From positions 1-15,110 of the forward strand of contig JAJZEJ010000668.1 in the NCBI GenBank assembly GCA_021828635.1: 15,110 bases of DNA, given 5' to 3'. Source of the stretch: Chloroflexota bacterium (GTDB lineage: Bacteria; Chloroflexota; Ktedonobacteria; Ktedonobacterales; Ktedonobacteraceae). The notes under the pieces are model-generated. The model saw only the letters and a program-made list of their open reading frames with translations. It ran no database searches and had not been told where the DNA came from. A program made the position numbers and the translations under genes. Positions 1 to 7,293 of the stretch are shown here, piece after piece; positions within the stretch are counted from its first letter, which is position 1; each line of letters starts with the position of its first letter.

Positions 1-2865
1 CTCACGCTCATGCGCCTGCTTGAACTCGATAAATTTGTCGATGACAAGCAGGACGGCTGGCATCGATGGCAGATTATGATTGTCGAAGCGTCGCCGTTGG
101 TAGACGAGAAAATCATCAATCTGATGCGTTGTACAATATTTTTTGCGCTCATCAATGATGCCTTCCAGCTTACGCAAGAGGTGCTGAATATAATCATCGT
201 TATTCTCGTTAAAGACGCCGCCTACATGCGGCAATCGCTCGAAAATGCGCAGTGTCTGGCCGCCAAAATCAATCAGATAGAGATGCAGCTGGCTTGGTGA
301 GTGCGTGCGGATTAACGAGGTAATCAGCGTGCGCAGAAAGGTACTCTTGCCAGCACCAGCAGCACCAGCGATCAGCATGTGGCCACCATGCTCGGTCAGC
401 GAAAGCAGCCAGGGTTCCTGGCGCTGTTCAGTAGGAAAATCAATCATACCGACCGGACAGGTCAGCCAGCCGTAGGGCGGTAGCTTGTCGCTATGTTGTT
501 GGGTATGGTAGCGATCAATCTGACGGTAGACTTCATTCAGGCTGATGCGGTGGGGCAGTGGCGCGGGCCAGATCGGGAACAGTTCCGCACCAATGCTCTC
601 CTGATATGGTTCAAGCGTACTCATCAGTAGGGTCTGATCTGTCACATCGCTCAGATTGGCACTATCCTGCCTGCCAGCTAGGATCGCCTCGGAGGCAACA
701 CGTGCGGGTAGCGAGACGCGGGCTATTTGAAATAGTTCAAAAATCTCGGCACCAATCTGAAAATAGGCGCGGCCAGGAATGGTGCTAGGCAACAAGGCAG
801 CTTCTGAGCGCCCTAGCATATCGCGGCTATCTTGCAGTGAAGCGACACGCAGGCAGATGCGAAATTTGAGGTTTGACCAGATGTTGGCGTTGACTGAGCC
901 GGTAGGTTTTTGTGTCGCCAAGATCAGGTGTACGCCCAGGCTGCGTCCTTTTTGCACGATGCTAACGAGTCCCTCCATGAAGGTTGGATGCTCTTTCGCC
1001 AGTTCCGCGAACTCATCAATAATAATGAGTAGTTCAGGCAGTGGCTCGTAGATTTTGGGATTTTGCATATGCATGGTCTGATACTCGGCGATTTTACGAG
1101 CATTGGCCTTGCTCAAAATATGCTCGCGCCGTCGCAGCTCGCTTTTGAGTGCCACCAACGCCCGCTCGGTCAATTTGCCGCTCAGGTCTGTCACCATGCC
1201 GACAGTATGCGGTATCTTCTCGAATGGCTTAAAAGCGGCACCACCTTTGAAATCGACCAGCACGAAATTGACCAGATGGGGATGATGCGTCACGGCTAAA
1301 CCAACGATCAGGGATTGCAGTAGCTCACTTTTGCCGGACCCGGTGGTACCCGCGATAATGCCATGCGGGCCATGCACAGACTCGTTCAGGTCGAGCCAGA
1401 CTGGTCCCTTGAGACCAATGCCTATTGGGACGCGCAGGTGTCCAAAACGCGGTGGACTGCTATTGCTCCACCATTGTTCTGGATTGTACTGATCAATGTA
1501 AGTGATGTCGAGCAGATCGAGCAGGCGCACATTTGTGGATAAGCTGATATCTGCGTCATCGTCGCTGGCAACCTGAATGGTACTGAGACTGCGGCTGATG
1601 CGGGCGGCATGTTCCAGGTCGATGAGGTCAGCCGTAATATTTGCCAATGCCTCGCCTGCCGTACCTATCTGTGCGTAAGAGAGTCTACCATCTTCAGTGA
1701 GCCGTACCACGCCCCGACACTCGCTTGGAATGGCCTGTTGTTGTGCTACTAGATAGATCACGGAGACGCCCAATTGTTCGCCAAGTTTGAAGGCATGTGT
1801 AAGAGCGGGATGTTTGCGTATCTCTACATAGTCATGCACAATAACAACTAGATGAGGTAGCATGAGCGGTGGGGTGGTCGATGATGATGTGCCATTTGCT
1901 GGCTGTTGTTCCGCGCTTTTCGAGGCTCGTTGACTTAGTTCCTCCAGCATCATGTTGAGTAGCGTGTTTGCGTCATCCTCGCCGACCGCCGTCAACCGGT
2001 CGCGTTTCCAGCCTTTAAGCGGTGTGGTGTGTGGCAGGTCGCGCAACCAGTCCCAATCTTTGCGCTGCGAGGCCGGATAGATGCCCAAGATGCGTACATC
2101 TTCTGGCGCGTGCAGCGTGGCGATCTGACAGAGCAGCTCACGCGAGAGTGCCGCCACATCCTGCCGTCGCCCGGTAATGCCGAGTGATTTGATTTTTGAC
2201 AATGGTAGCGTGCAAGGCAGATTCTCGATCATGCTAAAATCCTCTTTGAGCGCCTGTATCTCTGGTGTTAGTGGGTCGGTTACATCGACCTCTGGTAGCT
2301 TGAGGGTGACTGAGAAAGGACGCGCTCCTGTCCCAATGCGTACTGCCAGAAAATCCGGGTCGTCAGGACGCCGCTCCCAAAGTTGCGTGCGCCCCACAAT
2401 ACGTAGCTCCAATTCTGTTGGATTGGGATCGGTGAGCAATGCCACACAGTGTTGTTCTTCGCGTCGCTGTGTCAGGTGTTCGCTGATCTGCTGCAACGCA
2501 ACCCGATATTTGGCCTCATTCTCTTTATTTTGTCGTGCTACTGCTGAGGCACGCTGGCGAGCTGTGAGCATAGTAGAAGCAGGTGTCATAATAGCGAAGA
2601 CAGCCATTGGCAACAGAAAGACCATTTCTTGCATTGAGGAGTGGTTGATAAGGATATAGATGCCGACCATGAGTCCGACCGAGATTAAGGGAAGGAGGAG
2701 CGAGAACCAGCCAGGTCTGGCCTGTGGCGTTTCGCGCTTAGGGGGTCTGGGTATCTCAACAGTCTCCTGTGGCGCGGTGATGAGTATGCGCGGCGGACGA
2801 TTGAAGGCCATCTGCCCACCCTGCGTGGACGCGATAAATTGGCCTTTACCATTGTTCTCGGTCAA
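1..2865 (-). CDS. eccC: Type VII secretion ATPase, EccC/EssC type (FtsK/SpoIIIE family), 3' end beyond the window
   Basis: An open reading frame stays open to the left edge, giving 955 codons; the C-terminus is outside. Seen in order: a basic N-terminus with RPPRILITAPQETVEIPRPP (about residues 23-42), the usual EccC opening; two membrane helices (about 53-73 and 80-98); a long region without a P-loop (about 130-480) resembling the degenerate domain of this family; a first ATPase domain with Walker A GTTGSGKS (506-513) and Walker B LIIIDEF (D617); a second with Walker A GAAGAGKS (834-841) and VIDKF (D943). A third ATPase domain is expected beyond the edge. Family members are membrane motors that drive WXG100-type export. 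No FHA domain is present, so the layout is nearer actinobacterial EccC than Firmicutes EssC. I chose a TTG start at 2865 because AAGAGG lies 9 bases upstream. ATG at 2925 (in frame, inside a repeat) and ATG at 2811 are alternatives. No EsxA-like partner is visible here. Confidence 0.88.
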   Translation of the reverse strand, partial: MTENNGKGQFIASTQGGQMAFNRPPRILITAPQETVEIPRPPKRETPQARPGWFSLLLPLISVGLMVGIYILINHSSMQEMVFLLPMAVFAIMTPASTMLTARQRASAVARQNKENEAKYRVALQQISEHLTQRREEQHCVALLTDPNPTELELRIVGRTQLWERRPDDPDFLAVRIGTGARPFSVTLKLPEVDVTDPLTPEIQALKEDFSMIENLPCTLPLSKIKSLGITGRRQDVAALSRELLCQIATLHAPEDVRILGIYPASQRKDWDWLRDLPHTTPLKGWKRDRLTAVGEDDANTLLNMMLEELSQRASKSAEQQPANGTSSSTTPPLMLPHLVVIVHDYVEIRKHPALTHAFKLGEQLGVSVIYLVAQQQAIPSECRGVVRLTEDGRLSYAQIGTAGEALANITADLIDLEHAARISRSLSTIQVASDDDADISLSTNVRLLDLLDITYIDQYNPEQWWSNSSPPRFGHLRVPIGIGLKGPVWLDLNESVHGPHGIIAGTTGSGKSELLQSLIVGLAVTHHPHLVNFVLVDFKGGAAFKPFEKIPHTVGMVTDLSGKLTERALVALKSELRRREHILSKANARKIAEYQTMHMQNPKIYEPLPELLIIIDEFAELAKEHPTFMEGLVSIVQKGRSLGVHLILATQKPTGSVNANIWSNLKFRICLRVASLQDSRDMLGRSEAALLPSTIPGRAYFQIGAEIFELFQIARVSLPARVASEAILAGRQDSANLSDVTDQTLLMSTLEPYQESIGAELFPIWPAPLPHRISLNEVYRQIDRYHTQQHSDKLPPYGWLTCPVGMIDFPTEQRQEPWLLSLTEHGGHMLIAGAAGAGKSTFLRTLITSLIRTHSPSQLHLYLIDFGGQTLRIFERLPHVGGVFNENNDDYIQHLLRKLEGIIDERKKYCTTHQIDDFLVYQRRRFDNHNLPSMPAVLLVIDKFIEFKQAHERE

Positions 2866-2942
2866 TGTTTGCAACCTCTTCCTCGTGCAGATACAAAATG
2901 GGCGCGATAAATTGGCCTCTACCATTTTTTTCGGTCAATGTT
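2830..2942. repeat. Direct repeat pair, 40-base unit
   Basis: Two copies of a 40-base unit beginning CGCGATAAATTGGCC lie at 2830-2869 and 2903-2942, matching at 37 of 40 bases and offset by 73. The first copy covers the start codon and first dozen codons of the secretion ATPase gene; the second lies just upstream. The offset is not a multiple of three, so the copies read in different frames. A shorter related stretch occurs at 8660-8675. This looks like a dispersed intergenic repeat that invaded or founded the gene's 5' end (inference). Confidence 0.75.
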
Positions 2943-2983
2943 GGTTTTTCCTGAGAGGCAGGGTTGTAAGTTGTTTAGAGAGG

Positions 2984-3040
2984 CAGGGCGACGATGGGCA
3001 GGACGAACGCAAGGAACCTTGCACTCGCCCTGTTTGCTCT
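2984..3040. repeat. Palindromic repeat, CAGGGCGA family, copy 1
   Basis: CAGGGCGA (2984-2991) pairs perfectly with TCGCCCTG (3025-3032). The 33-base loop contains its own hairpin, GCAAGG and CCTTGC two bases apart. The tail TTTGCTCT follows at 3033. Related copies lie at 4757-4785 and 15005-15040. It begins five bases past the glyS stop codon and may act as a processing or termination structure for glyS, but no U-run follows it on the minus strand. Confidence 0.7.
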
Positions 3041-3044
3041 CAAG

Positions 3045-4424
3045 CTATTTCCACGTCACATGGTCGAGCAGGTACATGGGGAGTTCTTCCATGTGGATGC
3101 GAATCTGGCTCGTGGTGTCGCGCTCACGTAGCGTGACGGTCTGGTCTTCTAGCGTCTGGAAGTCGATGGTGACGCAATAGGGTGTGCCGATCTCGTCCTG
3201 GCGGCGATAGCGGCGACCGATATTCTGCACATCGTCATACTGCGAAACCATCATGCGCCTAAGTTTCTGGTGTAGCGTCTTGGCGGTCGTGACCAGTTCC
3301 TCTTTGTTCTTTTGCAGTGGTAACACGGCGACCTTGACTGGTGCGAGCATCGGGTGCAGGTGTAGCACGGTGCGTACCTCTTTCTCGCGGCCAGAGGGGT
3401 CCGGCTCCTCTTCGTAGGCGTCGAGCAGCAGATTGAGGAAGGTGCGATCTACGCCGCCAGAGGTCTCGACGATCCACGGGATATAGCGTTCCTTTGTGAG
3501 TGGATCGGTATAGCTCAAGTCCTGGCCGCTATACTGGCTGTGGCGCGAGAGATCCCAATCCTGCCGCCAGTGAATGCCCTCCCACTCCTGCCAACCGAGA
3601 ATGGTGCGATATTCGATATCATATGCTTGTTTGGCATAATGGGCCAGTTCGTCGGGACCATGCGGGCGGAAGCGCAGACGATCTTTGTGGTTGATGATGC
3701 CGTTGTACCAGTCGAAGCGGAACTGCTTCCAGTAGTCGAACCACTGCTGCATCTCGCTGGGATGGACAAAGTATTGCAAATCCCACTGCTCAAACTCGCG
3801 CTGGCGGAACAGGAAGTTGCCAGGTGTAACCTCGTTGCGAAAGGCTTTACCAATCTGGCAGATGCCAAAGGGTATTTGCACCCGCGAGGATTTCAGCACG
3901 TTATCGTAGTCCAGGTAAATGTTCTGGCAGGCTTCGCCGCGCAGATAGGTTTTCATGCGGTCGCCTTCGACTACGCCCAGGTAGGTTTCCATCAGCAGGT
4001 TGAAGTTGCGTGGTTCGCCCAGTTTGCCGCCGCAGTTGGGACATTTGTGTTGCTCCCAGTTCTCTTCTGGCAGATGATCGATGCGGAAACGACGTTTGCA
4101 GTTAGCGCACTCGGTCAGGCGGTCAACAAAGTTCTCGACATGGCCGCTAGCTTCCCACACACGTGGGTGAGTGATATTCGCGCCCTCGATGCCCACTACG
4201 TTATCGTGTAGTTGCACCATTGACCACCACCAGTAGCGGCGGATGTTGTTGCGCAGTTCGACGCCGAGCGGGCCGAAATCATAGATGCCAGCGACGCCAC
4301 CATAAATCTCGGAGTTGGGGTAGACGAAGCCGCGCCGCTTGCTCAATGCGACGACTTTTTCGATAGGAACCAGGGGTGTATCCTTGACTTCCGTTGTGTT
4401 TTCGCTACTTTCTGCTAGCGTCAT
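3045..4424 (-). CDS. glyS: Glycyl-tRNA synthetase, dimeric alpha2 type
   Basis: This class II enzyme charges tRNA-Gly with glycine in the cytosol, using ATP. The 459-residue chain is close to the length of bacterial single-chain GlyRS and is not the split alpha/beta type. Seen: the N-terminal RRGFVYPNSEIYGG block (30-43) and YDFGPLG (48-54); a zinc-ribbon insertion with C106, C109, C128 and C131; motif 2 FRNEVTPGNFLFRQREFEQ (195-213); motif 3 ETSGGVDR (320-327); and a C-terminal anticodon-binding domain (about 360-459) beginning APVKVAVLPL. Motif 3 has T where many homologues have P. The ATG start has AAGGAGA seven bases upstream (4431-4437). A T-box leader stands directly upstream, so expression should rise when uncharged tRNA-Gly accumulates. 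The gene is flanked by repeats on both sides and appears monocistronic. Confidence 0.97.
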   Translation of the reverse strand: MTLAESSENTTEVKDTPLVPIEKVVALSKRRGFVYPNSEIYGGVAGIYDFGPLGVELRNNIRRYWWWSMVQLHDNVVGIEGANITHPRVWEASGHVENFVDRLTECANCKRRFRIDHLPEENWEQHKCPNCGGKLGEPRNFNLLMETYLGVVEGDRMKTYLRGEACQNIYLDYDNVLKSSRVQIPFGICQIGKAFRNEVTPGNFLFRQREFEQWDLQYFVHPSEMQQWFDYWKQFRFDWYNGIINHKDRLRFRPHGPDELAHYAKQAYDIEYRTILGWQEWEGIHWRQDWDLSRHSQYSGQDLSYTDPLTKERYIPWIVETSGGVDRTFLNLLLDAYEEEPDPSGREKEVRTVLHLHPMLAPVKVAVLPLQKNKEELVTTAKTLHQKLRRMMVSQYDDVQNIGRRYRRQDEIGTPYCVTIDFQTLEDQTVTLRERDTTSQIRIHMEELPMYLLDHVTWK

Positions 4425-4455
4425 GAGTGGTCTCCTTTTTTTTGCAGAGTAAACT

Positions 4456-4494
4456 AAAAAGCCCCAGGCATCTTCAATTCTTTGATGCCCAGGG
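4456..4494 (-). terminator. Intrinsic terminator of the glyS T-box
   Basis: On the minus strand CCCTGGGCATC (4494-4484) and GATGCCTGGGG (4472-4462) form an 11-pair stem with two G-U pairs and an 11-base loop, followed by CTTTTT (4461-4456). It lies 31 bases before the glyS start. Its first four bases are shared with the antiterminator. Confidence 0.92.
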
Positions 4495-4715
4495 ACGAAT
4501 GCTTGTGGGTAAGCCTGGAGCTATGACCCTATGAAAGCATGCGCGGTTCCACCCTGCTTCTTCACCGTCGTGAAGCCACTCATTCACCGTACTGTACTGG
4601 CTCCTAAGCGCCGTTCACCTGCTCCGATAGCCGACCTTGCACCAATCGTCGGCTCGCTGTGTATCCCTGACAGGCTACTCCTCTTCATCATCGCCAGTTC
4701 CGTCAAGTTATTTTG
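4456..4715 (-). promoter_or_regulatory. T-box riboswitch leader of glyS, glycine specifier GGC
   Basis: On the minus strand the T-box core AGGGTGGAACCGCG lies at 4555-4542. Stem I is closed by CTGGC (4697-4693) and GCCAG (4601-4597), about 100 nucleotides. It holds an AGTA specifier-loop strand (in GAGGAGTAGCC) and a distal arm with AGCGAG and GGTGCAA, the usual bulge and apical-loop elements. On the descending strand GAAC is followed by GGC at 4612-4610, the expected specifier position and a glycine codon. Downstream CCCT (4494-4491) can pair with AGGG of the T-box to form the antiterminator, or join the terminator. By family knowledge, uncharged tRNA-Gly with anticodon GCC binds and permits read-through. 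Confidence 0.95.
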
Positions 4716-4725
4716 TACCTTGCCT

Positions 4726-4736
4726 AGTATATCATA
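4726..4736 (-). promoter_or_regulatory. Probable -10 region of the glyS transcript
   Basis: Minus-strand TATGATATACT contains two overlapping -10-like hexamers, TATGAT and TATACT. Transcription would begin about ten bases before stem I, as expected for a T-box. No good -35 was seen at 16-18 bases. Confidence 0.5.
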
Positions 4737-4756
4737 GGATGCAAGAGGGTGTCGGG

Positions 4757-4785
4757 AACAGGGCGATGCCTTGCGCTCGCTCTGC
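4757..4785. repeat. Palindromic repeat, CAGGGCGA family, copy 2
   Basis: CAGGGCGA (4759-4766) faces TCGCTCTG (4777-4784), an eight-pair stem with one G-U pair and loop TGCCTTGCGC. Core and loop resemble the copies at 2984 and 15005. It sits between the end of the barrel-protein gene and the glyS promoter. Confidence 0.65.
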
Positions 4786-4807
4786 TGAGTGATGCCCATT
4801 TCATGTG

Positions 4808-5923
4808 TTAGACATGCACAGGACCGCTGGTCGTCCACCAGGTGAGTTGGTTGCTCTCGGTGTCCAGTGAGGCGCGAGCGGCGCTGAATTGCTGCTCAAT
4901 GTAGCTCTTGGCGTTGCGTGTAACGCGATGTTCCTCTTCCAGTGGAGGGCCAAAGTTCCAGCCGCGTTGATAGCGTGCGCGTAGCCAACTCTGCTCAATG
5001 GCACTTTGTTCATTGATGCGAATGGTCTTATAGAGCGTCCAGACTTGCCGATCATCGTCACTGAAGCTTAATTGGGTTGATATGGGTGAGGTAGGCGGAT
5101 GTGGCGCTACTGGCGGTGGTGTGGGTGTCGGCATAGGTGTATGTTTGATCGTATCGGCGTAGGGCGCGTAGCAGCCATAATGCCAAAAGCCGATATAGCC
5201 GTAATGGTGCATACGGGCGATGAAATCGCTGATCTGATCGAGGGCGACATGATTCTCCAGCGAGATGATTGGCAGAATGGGTTTTAAGCCACCCTGGCCT
5301 TGCTCTCTGGCAAGTTGGTCAAAGTGTTGCCACTGCGGATAGACATACGCGATAGCAGCCTGAGCGTTGCCATTCCATTCCGCGAAGTAGACCTGTGGTA
5401 GCCAGGCGTCCATGTATGGGTTGAGCGAGAGGAGCGGTACGGGATGCACGTCGGGATTGGCATACAGTGTGGGTATCCAGAGTCCCTTGAAGTGAGCGCG
5501 TACCTGCTGCGCAAAGCTGGTCGCACTCTCATACTGACCCATATACTGGTCTTCGATGTCGGGAATGACCGCACCGAAAACGCTACCCGCCCAGATGGAG
5601 ATGGCAGCTTCGGCACTAATCTGTTGTGTACCGAATTGTGGACCATAGCAATAGTAGTAGGGGATGACATGCAGGTTGTGCTGCTCGGCAACCTCTTTGA
5701 GCATCAGCAGACCAGCCTGGTCGTACCAGCGATTGAGGCCATCAGCGATCTTGGGGTGCAACCCCTGTACCTGCCATTGTGCAGCCTGGATGCAAATCTG
5801 TTCCCATTGTGGACGTGTAAAGTGTTGCAAGCCGAACCAGAGCCAGCGTCCCGTGCTGAGAGTGGGAATAGGAAAATTGGACGACGACGTAGTAGCGGAA
5901 GAGGAGCTTTGTGAAGCTGACAT
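4808..5923 (-). CDS. TIM-barrel glycosidase-like protein with proline-rich linker and unknown C-terminal domain
   Basis: I do not recognise a named family for this 371-residue protein. Residues 1-20 are serine-rich with no signal peptide. Residues 25-260 read like an eight-stranded barrel, with strand ends LHPKIADG (56-63), VIPYYYCYG (87-95), GAVIPDIED (118-126), WIPTLYANP (149-157), AWLPQVYF (173-180), ILPIISLEN (216-224) and GFWHYG (245-250). The D122/E124/D125 cluster after a strand resembles acid residues of glycosidase barrels; assigning catalysis is inference. A linker of P, T and H (261-282) leads to a Trp-rich domain (286-371) with WTLYKTIRINEQ and YQRGWNFGPPLEEEHRV. The ATG start at 5923 is preferred over the upstream TTG at 5944 because AAAGGG (5936-5931) sits seven bases before it. 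It has its own promoter and is monocistronic. A cytosolic or non-classically exported carbohydrate-active protein is plausible. Confidence 0.8.
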   Translation of the reverse strand: MSASQSSSSATTSSSNFPIPTLSTGRWLWFGLQHFTRPQWEQICIQAAQWQVQGLHPKIADGLNRWYDQAGLLMLKEVAEQHNLHVIPYYYCYGPQFGTQQISAEAAISIWAGSVFGAVIPDIEDQYMGQYESATSFAQQVRAHFKGLWIPTLYANPDVHPVPLLSLNPYMDAWLPQVYFAEWNGNAQAAIAYVYPQWQHFDQLAREQGQGGLKPILPIISLENHVALDQISDFIARMHHYGYIGFWHYGCYAPYADTIKHTPMPTPTPPPVAPHPPTSPISTQLSFSDDDRQVWTLYKTIRINEQSAIEQSWLRARYQRGWNFGPPLEEEHRVTRNAKSYIEQQFSAARASLDTESNQLTWWTTSGPVHV

Positions 5924-5973
5924 GGAGAAGCCCTTTCGTGGCAAACAACTGTGTGGAATATTGGGATGTTATA

Positions 5974-5996
5974 CACGAGGCGGGGAGCCTCTTGTG
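5974..5996 (-). other. Hairpin in the 5' leader of the barrel-protein gene
   Basis: GAGGC and GCCTC form a perfect five-pair stem around TCCCC. CAC and GTG extend it across a two-base bulge. It lies within the predicted leader, about 50 bases before the start codon. Function unknown. Confidence 0.4.
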
Positions 5997-6011
5997 AGGA
6001 TTACAGAATCA

Positions 6012-6040
6012 ATTGTACCATAGAATAAGCCAAAAATCAA
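6012..6040 (-). promoter_or_regulatory. Sigma-70-type promoter for the barrel-protein gene
   Basis: On the minus strand TTGATT (6040-6035) and TACAAT (6017-6012) are separated by exactly 17 bases. The predicted start is near 6005, giving a leader of about 80 bases. Both hexamers are one or two changes from consensus. Confidence 0.65.
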
Positions 6041-6067
6041 GTACCGTGAAACAGGTAAGCAGAAAGA

Positions 6068-6090
6068 CATGGCACCCACAAGGGATGCCA
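6068..6090. repeat. Single copy of the CACCCACAAGGG repeat
   Basis: This 23-base stretch beginning CATGGCACCCACAAGGG matches 11477-11499 at 21 of 23 positions. The reverse complement of the same module forms the other arm of that hairpin. It lies in the 236-base gap between the barrel protein and the esterase gene, whose remainder holds a promoter and no open frame of note. Confidence 0.65.
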
Positions 6091-6159
6091 TGCCCGTCAT
6101 GTGTGGTGTTATGTGCGCTATGTCTTTGTAACGATCATTTTTTAGGCATAATCAAGCGG

Positions 6160-7071
6160 TTATGAGCGTTGTGTTTGCTGGCGTATAAAAGCGCCAATCT
6201 GCTCAATTGCTTGCTGTCCTTCTGGCAAGACATGTGCGAATACTGGAAAGACGTGCCACATTCCTTCCCAGACTGTTAGCTGGACCTCTACATAAGCAGC
6301 CTGAGCGTGTTCAGCGATGTGTATGGAGTCGTCCCGCAATACTTCATCATTTCCTACATGGATGCATAATGGAGGAAGACCACTGAGGTCGGCATACACA
6401 GGTGAGATGAGAGGATTATGTGCATCTTCCTCGCCAGTGTACAATCCTACGACAAACTGGATGGCAGGAGCGGAAATCCACGGGTCGGCTTCGGCACGTG
6501 TTGTCCGACTTTCACCGGTTCCAACCAGGTCAGTCCAGGGAGAGAGTAGTGCAGCCCCTGCTGGCAAAGGTTCGTCGTTCTTTTTCAGGGTGAGTAGTAG
6601 TGCCAGAGCCAGACCACCACCTGCTGAGTCGCCACCAATGATGATATGTTCTGGCTTGACTCCATTTGCTAGTAGCCAGTGATAAGCCGAGAGAGCATCG
6701 TCAAGACCAGCTGGAAAAACATGTTCTGGCGCAAGGCGATACTCTATCAAGAGCGCACGTATGCCGGAACTGGCACTGATACGGGCTACCAGATCACGGT
6801 GGGAGTCACATGAGCCGAGGGCATAAGCTCCCCCATGCAAATACAAGAGGACTCGCTCCGTGTCTGCATCTGGAAGGCTAATCCATTCCGCGGGTATGCC
6901 ATTGACGGAAACCTTCTCGACCTGAGTACCAGGTGGTAGTGGAACAGGATGCCCCAGGTAATTATCGACTAGCAATGGCAGTGCCGCTCGCTGTTCTGGT
7001 AAAGGGGCGGGGGGAGCGTTTTTCAGTGACAGTAAGTAAGGGCGAATGCGCAGGCTTTCTGAACTAGGCAA
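6160..7071 (-). CDS. Alpha/beta hydrolase, HSL-type esterase/lipase
   Basis: A 303-residue hydrolase of the hormone-sensitive-lipase (alpha/beta hydrolase fold-3) family, which cleaves short- to medium-chain carboxylic esters. Seen: oxyanion-hole HGGA (79-82) in LLYLHGGAYALGS; the YRLAPEH block (111-117); nucleophile S149 in GDSAG (147-151); LLSPWTDL (175-182); the acid in NDEVLRDD, most likely D242; and catalytic H273 in MWHVFP. All triad elements are present and length is normal for the family. No signal peptide, so cytosolic. The start is a TTG at 7071 because GAGGAGG ends six bases upstream (7078 and above). It stands alone with a strong promoter and an inverted repeat at the predicted transcription start, suggesting repression by an unidentified regulator. 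Natural substrate cannot be told from sequence. Confidence 0.93.
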   Translation of the reverse strand: MPSSESLRIRPYLLSLKNAPPAPLPEQRAALPLLVDNYLGHPVPLPPGTQVEKVSVNGIPAEWISLPDADTERVLLYLHGGAYALGSCDSHRDLVARISASSGIRALLIEYRLAPEHVFPAGLDDALSAYHWLLANGVKPEHIIIGGDSAGGGLALALLLTLKKNDEPLPAGAALLSPWTDLVGTGESRTTRAEADPWISAPAIQFVVGLYTGEEDAHNPLISPVYADLSGLPPLCIHVGNDEVLRDDSIHIAEHAQAAYVEVQLTVWEGMWHVFPVFAHVLPEGQQAIEQIGAFIRQQTQRS

Positions 7072-7111
7072 GATGAACCTCCTCGTTCAAGGGCGACTAG
7101 TGAGATATCAA

Positions 7112-7208
7112 GAGTATTACTTTATTACTCTGCTCTATTGTAATCTCTGCTTTTATAGCATGTCAAGAATCTGTAGAGAGTAATCTTTCTGTATCGTTCA
7201 GGTTACTC
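7112..7208. promoter_or_regulatory. Candidate operator half-sites around the esterase promoter
   Basis: Four GAGTAAT-like half-sites are arranged as two inverted pairs: GAGTATT (7112) with ATTACTC (7124-7130), and GAGTAAT (7178-7184) with GTTACTC (7202-7208). The first pair covers the predicted transcription start and the second lies just upstream of the -35. Such placement suits a dimeric repressor; the regulator is not in the window. The rest of the 222-base gap (7072-7293) shows no gene. Confidence 0.4.
7137..7166 (-). promoter_or_regulatory. Strong sigma-70 promoter for the esterase gene
   Basis: On the minus strand a perfect -35 TTGACA (7166-7161) and TACAAT (7142-7137) are spaced by 18 bases. 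The predicted start near 7130 leaves a leader of about 58 bases before the TTG start codon. Confidence 0.75.
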
Positions 7209-7293
7209 ACTCGTTACATTCAGTGGTAGATCATCCATCTATTTAGAGGAATGTTGTTTCGTTCGATGAGAACGATGTGAAAGCTAGAATATA

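Noticed and set aside
2177..3136. Two consecutive plus-strand frames opposite the 5' part of the secretion ATPase gene
   Set aside because: The minus strand encodes a coherent EccC N-terminus with membrane helices across most of this range; the plus frames look compositionally random.
3540..4211. Plus-strand open frame of 223 codons opposite glyS
   Set aside because: It lies wholly within the well-supported synthetase gene, has no ribosome site and no recognisable domain; long antisense frames are common opposite biased coding sequence.
5924..5944. Seven-codon upstream extension (TTG start) of the barrel protein
   Set aside because: The ATG at 5923 has an AAAGGG site at good spacing, which itself lies in the proposed extension.
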